Below are positions 5,880 to 8,033 of a DNA stretch of 8,033 nucleotides, in pieces. Origin of the DNA: Gemmatimonadota bacterium (lineage in GTDB: Bacteria; Latescibacterota; UBA2968; UBA8231); the NCBI GenBank assembly GCA_026706505.1, contig JAPOYQ010000216.1, positions 1 through 8,033 of the forward strand. The letters are read 5' to 3'. The number at the start of each line of letters is the position of its first letter. Position 1 is the first letter of the stretch. A program made the position numbers and the translations under genes. The notes below the pieces were generated by a model. It ran no database searches. It worked only from the letters and a program-made list of their open reading frames with translations, and was not told the DNA's origin.

Positions 5880-6041
5880 ATGTGTGCACGATCGCGCTGG
5901 TCGCTTGCACAGCAGGCCTCCCTTTGTTACCTCAGTGGTCGCGACGGCAACGTGGCACACGGTCAGGTCGAGCATAGCGATCGGCTCGCTCAATCGCCGC
6001 GACGGCTCCAGCCACTTGCCAGTGCGAGCCGGCAAGCCAAC

Positions 6042-6085
6042 AACGGAGTGCTGCGCACAACGTCGTTCCCACTTCCTGCGGAAAT
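6042..6085. repeat. 44-bp dispersed repeat, copy 2
   Basis: This is the counterpart of 3272-3315, in the same orientation and 80% identical without gaps. It sits in the non-coding region about 40 bases before the palindrome cluster. On the minus strand both copies can be read as F-P-Q-(E/D)-(V/M)-G-x3-C-A-A, with some of the differences in third codon positions, hinting at a shared coding remnant. Confidence 0.6.
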
Positions 6086-6119
6086 GGTTTGTTCACACCT
6101 GCCGCACCTCGGTGCCTGC

Positions 6120-6157
6120 GCGCGCATGCGCGCTATTGCGTGCGTTTCGCTGCACGC
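6120..6157. repeat. 14-bp palindrome followed by a 6-bp-arm hairpin
   Basis: GCGCGCATGCGCGC (6120-6133) is a perfect palindrome. Five bases later GCGTGC (6138-6143) and GCACGC (6152-6157) form perfect arms around GTTTCGCT. Closely spaced dyads of this kind occur at relaxase nic regions, but I cannot recognise a specific nic sequence. Confidence 0.55.
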
Positions 6158-6215
6158 TGGCCGCCGTTCGATGCCTCACGGCGCCCCTGATGCCCCGGCA
6201 AAGTGCGTATGCTCT

Positions 6216-6239
6216 CGAGCATGCGCGCGAGCATGCGCG
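6216..6239. repeat. 12-bp perfect tandem repeat
   Basis: CGAGCATGCGCG is repeated exactly twice (6216-6227 and 6228-6239). Its core GCATGCGCG also occurs in the palindrome at 6124-6132. Just before it, ATGCTC (6210-6215) and GAGCAT (6217-6222) form an inverted pair with the first unit. Confidence 0.7.
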
Positions 6240-6308
6240 TCAAGCATGGCTTCGATACAGGGGCTATCCGCTTTTTGATACACCGGCGGATCGGCCGAGA
6301 ATGCGCTT

Positions 6309-6361
6309 GTACTACGCGGGTAGTACGCCGTGTAGTACGCGATGTATGCGGTTTGTATGCG
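6309..6361. repeat. Phased 11-12-bp array of GTA half-sites with one inverted copy
   Basis: GTAGTACGC starts at 6320 and 6332, and GTATGCG at 6344 and 6355, giving spacings of 12, 12 and 11 bases, about one helical turn. An inverted GTACTAC at 6309-6315 forms a 7-bp-arm hairpin with the first copy (loop GCGG). Such one-face arrays are typical binding sites of plasmid DNA-binding proteins, for example oriT accessory or replication proteins. It ends 374 bases from the relaxase stop codon. Confidence 0.6.
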
Positions 6362-6388
6362 CCCCCGGAGCGGGCGTTTGTGGGTTTT
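6360..6388 (+). terminator. Terminator-like hairpin with T-rich tail
   Basis: CGCCC (6360-6364) and GGGCG (6372-6376) are perfect arms around a 7-base loop, followed by TTTGTGGGTTTT on the plus strand. No plus-strand gene precedes it, so it may be part of the repeat array rather than a functional terminator. Confidence 0.3.
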
Positions 6389-6734
6389 CCATGATGGTGG
6401 GGTGCCGTCTGGCTGCAGTTGCGCACTCAGGCGCTGGACAGGCAGCACGTGCCACAGTTCTGCCGACTCTTGGCGCCAGACGTACACCTCCTGAAGCAGA
6501 GCTATCCGCGCAGGCTGCGTCCAGCCGGGCGGGCATCTGCGCCGACCGGACCCTGCTTGCCTCCTCGATCGCTGTTGATAAGTGCCCCGGCGCGGTCGCG
6601 ACCGTGGGTTGGCCGGAACGGGAGTGAGAGATGTTCGGTCGGACCGGCGCCGATTCGCTGCGGTTCAGGGCCGAGGCTTGCCGGGTTTCGCCGTCGCTGA
6701 GGGCTGGTCGCGTGCCCGCAACGGGGGCGTGTCA

Positions 6735-8033
6735 CTACATGCCGAGGTCGAGGTCGACCGATTTCGGCCTCGGTTCCATCGACTTTTCGGTCGCGGAATC
6801 GCGCCCTCGCCCGCGCGCATGCCCTGGGCCGCGATCGTTGCTGCCCGATTCCCGGCCGCCCCGATGGCGTCCCGCGCCCTCTTCCGGCAGGTTTCCGTCG
6901 CGGTCGCGACCGGTCTCATGGCGGTCAGCGGGTCCGTGGCGGTACTCCCATGGCACGTCGTGCTCGGCCTCGTGGCTGCGCTCGGTCGCTCCCGGTGCGT
7001 GCCGTGTACGGTCGGACGCGCGCTCCGCACCGCGCATGATCCCAAGCGCCGTCTCGTGTGCGGCCTGCAATGCCACGCCGTCGAGCGCCGCGATGCGCTC
7101 GCCGGTCGCCTTCTCGAGCTGGTCGGCAAGCTTCCAGGCGTCGTCGGTGACCAGCTCGGCGCGGTCGCGCGCCCGGCTGATTGCCACGTAGAAGGCCTGC
7201 TGCGTGGTGAGCCGGGGATGGTCCGCGGGCATGGCGGCGATGATCCGGTCCACCGTCCGGCCCTGGAACGCGTGCACGGTGGCCGCCCAGGCATGATCGA
7301 GGTGGCGCATCTGTGGGTCGCTGCCAGCGAGTCTGGTCACGGATCCGTCCTCCAGGCGGAAGCGCACGCCGCCGCGCTCGACCCGCTCCACCGTCGCCGT
7401 GGCGCCGTTGACCAGGCCGGCGCCGGGATCGTTGCGCGTCCAGCGCACCCGGTCGCCGGCGCGGAGCTCCATCGCGACCCCCTGGTAGACCTCGACACCG
7501 CCCTTCGCAGCGGCGAGACGCTCGGGCGCCCACTTGACGATCCGGCCCTGATCGTCGGCGAGATCGACGCGCTTCCATCGCCGGTCGACGCCCGTGACCC
7601 GGCGTTCGTCGCCGGCCTTGACGCCGAGGGTCTTGTAGGCGCGGTTGAAGATCACCGTGTCGCCGACGGCGTAGTTCGCGTCGACGGTCATCTGGGCGCG
7701 GGTGAGGCCCCGAGAGACCAGCTTCTCTACCTGCCTCGCGGGCCCGGCGACGGCGCCCTCCGCCAACAGTTGCGCACGGATGGTCTCGTTGATCGTGTCC
7801 CGAAGCGCCCGGGTCGGGGCGGTCACGCCGGTCGCCGTGCGCTGTTCCGGTGCGAGCTGAAGCCATCGAGCAGCCGCGTGGGCGCCGAGAGCGTCCTTGT
7901 CCACCTGCGCGATGTGTTTGCCCAGCTTCGTGAAGGCGGCCTTCACCTCACCGGCAAGGGAGGCGCGCACCGCTTCACTGAGCTCGGCGTCGCGCTGCCG
8001 GACAATTTCGTCCATGACCACGGTCTGCATCCC
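6735..8033 (-). CDS. mobF: MobF (TraI/TrwC-type) conjugative relaxase-helicase, C-terminal part
   Basis: The frame is open through the right window edge, so only the last 430 or so residues are visible; the full protein would be much larger, with the N-terminal relaxase domain outside. It nicks oriT and unwinds the transferred strand in conjugation; the part here belongs to the second RecD-like helicase domain. Numbered from the first visible methionine: MDEIVRQRD (6-14) is the conserved segment around helicase motif III; TAPTR (70-74) fits a motif IV-like position; TVHAFQGRTVD (251-261) is motif V; YVAISRARDRAELVTDD (281-297) is motif VI with its arginines. Residues 120-235 form the beta-rich insert with VGDTVIF and AGDRVRW. 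The last 100 residues are Arg/Gly/Glu/His rich and disordered, ending in SVDLDLGM, a C-terminal pattern common in the family. High GC at third positions sets it apart from the AT-richer cargo block. Internal methionines are not starts, since the conserved helicase sequence continues at the edge. Confidence 0.93.
   Translation of the reverse strand, partial: GMQTVVMDEIVRQRDAELSEAVRASLAGEVKAAFTKLGKHIAQVDKDALGAHAAARWLQLAPEQRTATGVTAPTRALRDTINETIRAQLLAEGAVAGPARQVEKLVSRGLTRAQMTVDANYAVGDTVIFNRAYKTLGVKAGDERRVTGVDRRWKRVDLADDQGRIVKWAPERLAAAKGGVEVYQGVAMELRAGDRVRWTRNDPGAGLVNGATATVERVERGGVRFRLEDGSVTRLAGSDPQMRHLDHAWAATVHAFQGRTVDRIIAAMPADHPRLTTQQAFYVAISRARDRAELVTDDAWKLADQLEKATGERIAALDGVALQAAHETALGIMRGAERASDRTRHAPGATERSHEAEHDVPWEYRHGPADRHETGRDRDGNLPEEGAGRHRGGRESGSNDRGPGHARGRGRDSATEKSMEPRPKSVDLDLGM

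Larger units (their letters stand above)
5517..6734. other. 1.2-kb repeat-rich non-coding region between lipoprotein and relaxase genes
   Basis: All long open frames here have compositions typical of chance frames in GC-rich DNA (arginine, alanine, proline, serine and cysteine rich), and none shows a recognisable motif or a good ribosome binding site. Instead the region holds many short repeats, listed separately: a pair of inverted 16-mers, three copies of CCTGAACG, a 10-bp direct repeat, a 14-bp palindrome, a 6-bp-arm hairpin, a 12-bp tandem repeat and a phased array. Beside a relaxase gene this could include an origin of transfer, or replication or partition sites. From 6390 to 6734 I see nothing I can name. 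Confidence 0.5.

Noticed and set aside
5592..6035. Minus-strand open frame of 147 codons
   Set aside because: It spans the inverted 16-mers and direct repeats, with no motif and poor composition.
6201..6275. Possible R388-like nic site (GTGCGTAT near 6204, or ATAGCCC on the minus strand near 6262)
   Set aside because: Only short pieces resemble the remembered R388 sequence, in different places and strands, without the hairpin plus nic arrangement. Not enough to place a nic.
6176..6487. Minus-strand open frame with a repeated Tyr-Tyr pattern
   Set aside because: The YIAYYTAYY stretch is simply the phased DNA repeat at 6309-6340 read in frame; no convincing start or other coding sign. I cannot fully exclude a small gene.
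5845..6627. Plus-strand open frame of 260 codons in the non-coding gap
   Set aside because: Composition is that of a chance frame in GC-rich DNA (many Arg, Ala, Cys, Ser), it reads through the palindromes and tandem repeats, and it shows no motif or ribosome binding site.
6631..7191. Plus-strand open frame of 186 codons
   Set aside because: It is largely antisense to the relaxase C terminus, where the minus strand carries helicase motifs and a typical family ending.

Overview
The window looks like the accessory region of a conjugative plasmid or integrated conjugative element from a GC-rich proteobacterium, probably Gram-negative (a lipobox lipoprotein and two Sec signal-peptide proteins). 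The conjugative assignment rests on the right edge: the minus-strand gene there is the C-terminal end of a TraI/TrwC-type (MobF) relaxase-helicase. I see no marker that fixes genus or species, and there is no rRNA, tRNA or CRISPR array.

Layout from left to right. Positions 1-380 hold a frameshifted relic of an unrecognised gene, with an in-frame 15-bp tandem duplication. Positions 515-3858 form a visibly more AT-rich cargo block: a plus-strand exported protein of unknown function (515-1033); a tight minus-strand pair made of a SIR2-family predicted NADase (1591-2577) and a directly adjoining 132-residue partner (1192-1590); a minus-strand exported small protein upstream of the pair (2723-3067); and a plus-strand three-helix membrane protein (3355-3858). 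Positions 3909-4115 carry what looks like a decayed start of an IS1380-type transposase. Positions 4218-5516 encode, on the minus strand, a lipoprotein zinc protease of the metzincin type with a C-terminal domain resembling the beta-barrel of TbpB-like surface lipoproteins. Positions 5517-6734 (1.2 kb) contain no convincing gene but many direct and inverted repeats. Positions 6735-8033 are the relaxase end.

Functional reading. The SIR2 gene and its partner share a TGA/ATG junction and are the best candidate for a small anti-phage or anti-plasmid unit, since stand-alone SIR2 NADases commonly act in abortive-infection defence and often sit on mobile elements. The partner has no family I recognise. 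The repeat-rich gap beside the relaxase, especially the 12-bp-phased array at 6309-6361 and the palindromes at 6120-6157, is a candidate oriT or accessory-protein binding region. A 44-bp element at 80% identity occurs once in the cargo block and once in this gap, linking the two regions. All functional proposals beyond family membership are inference; no searches were run.
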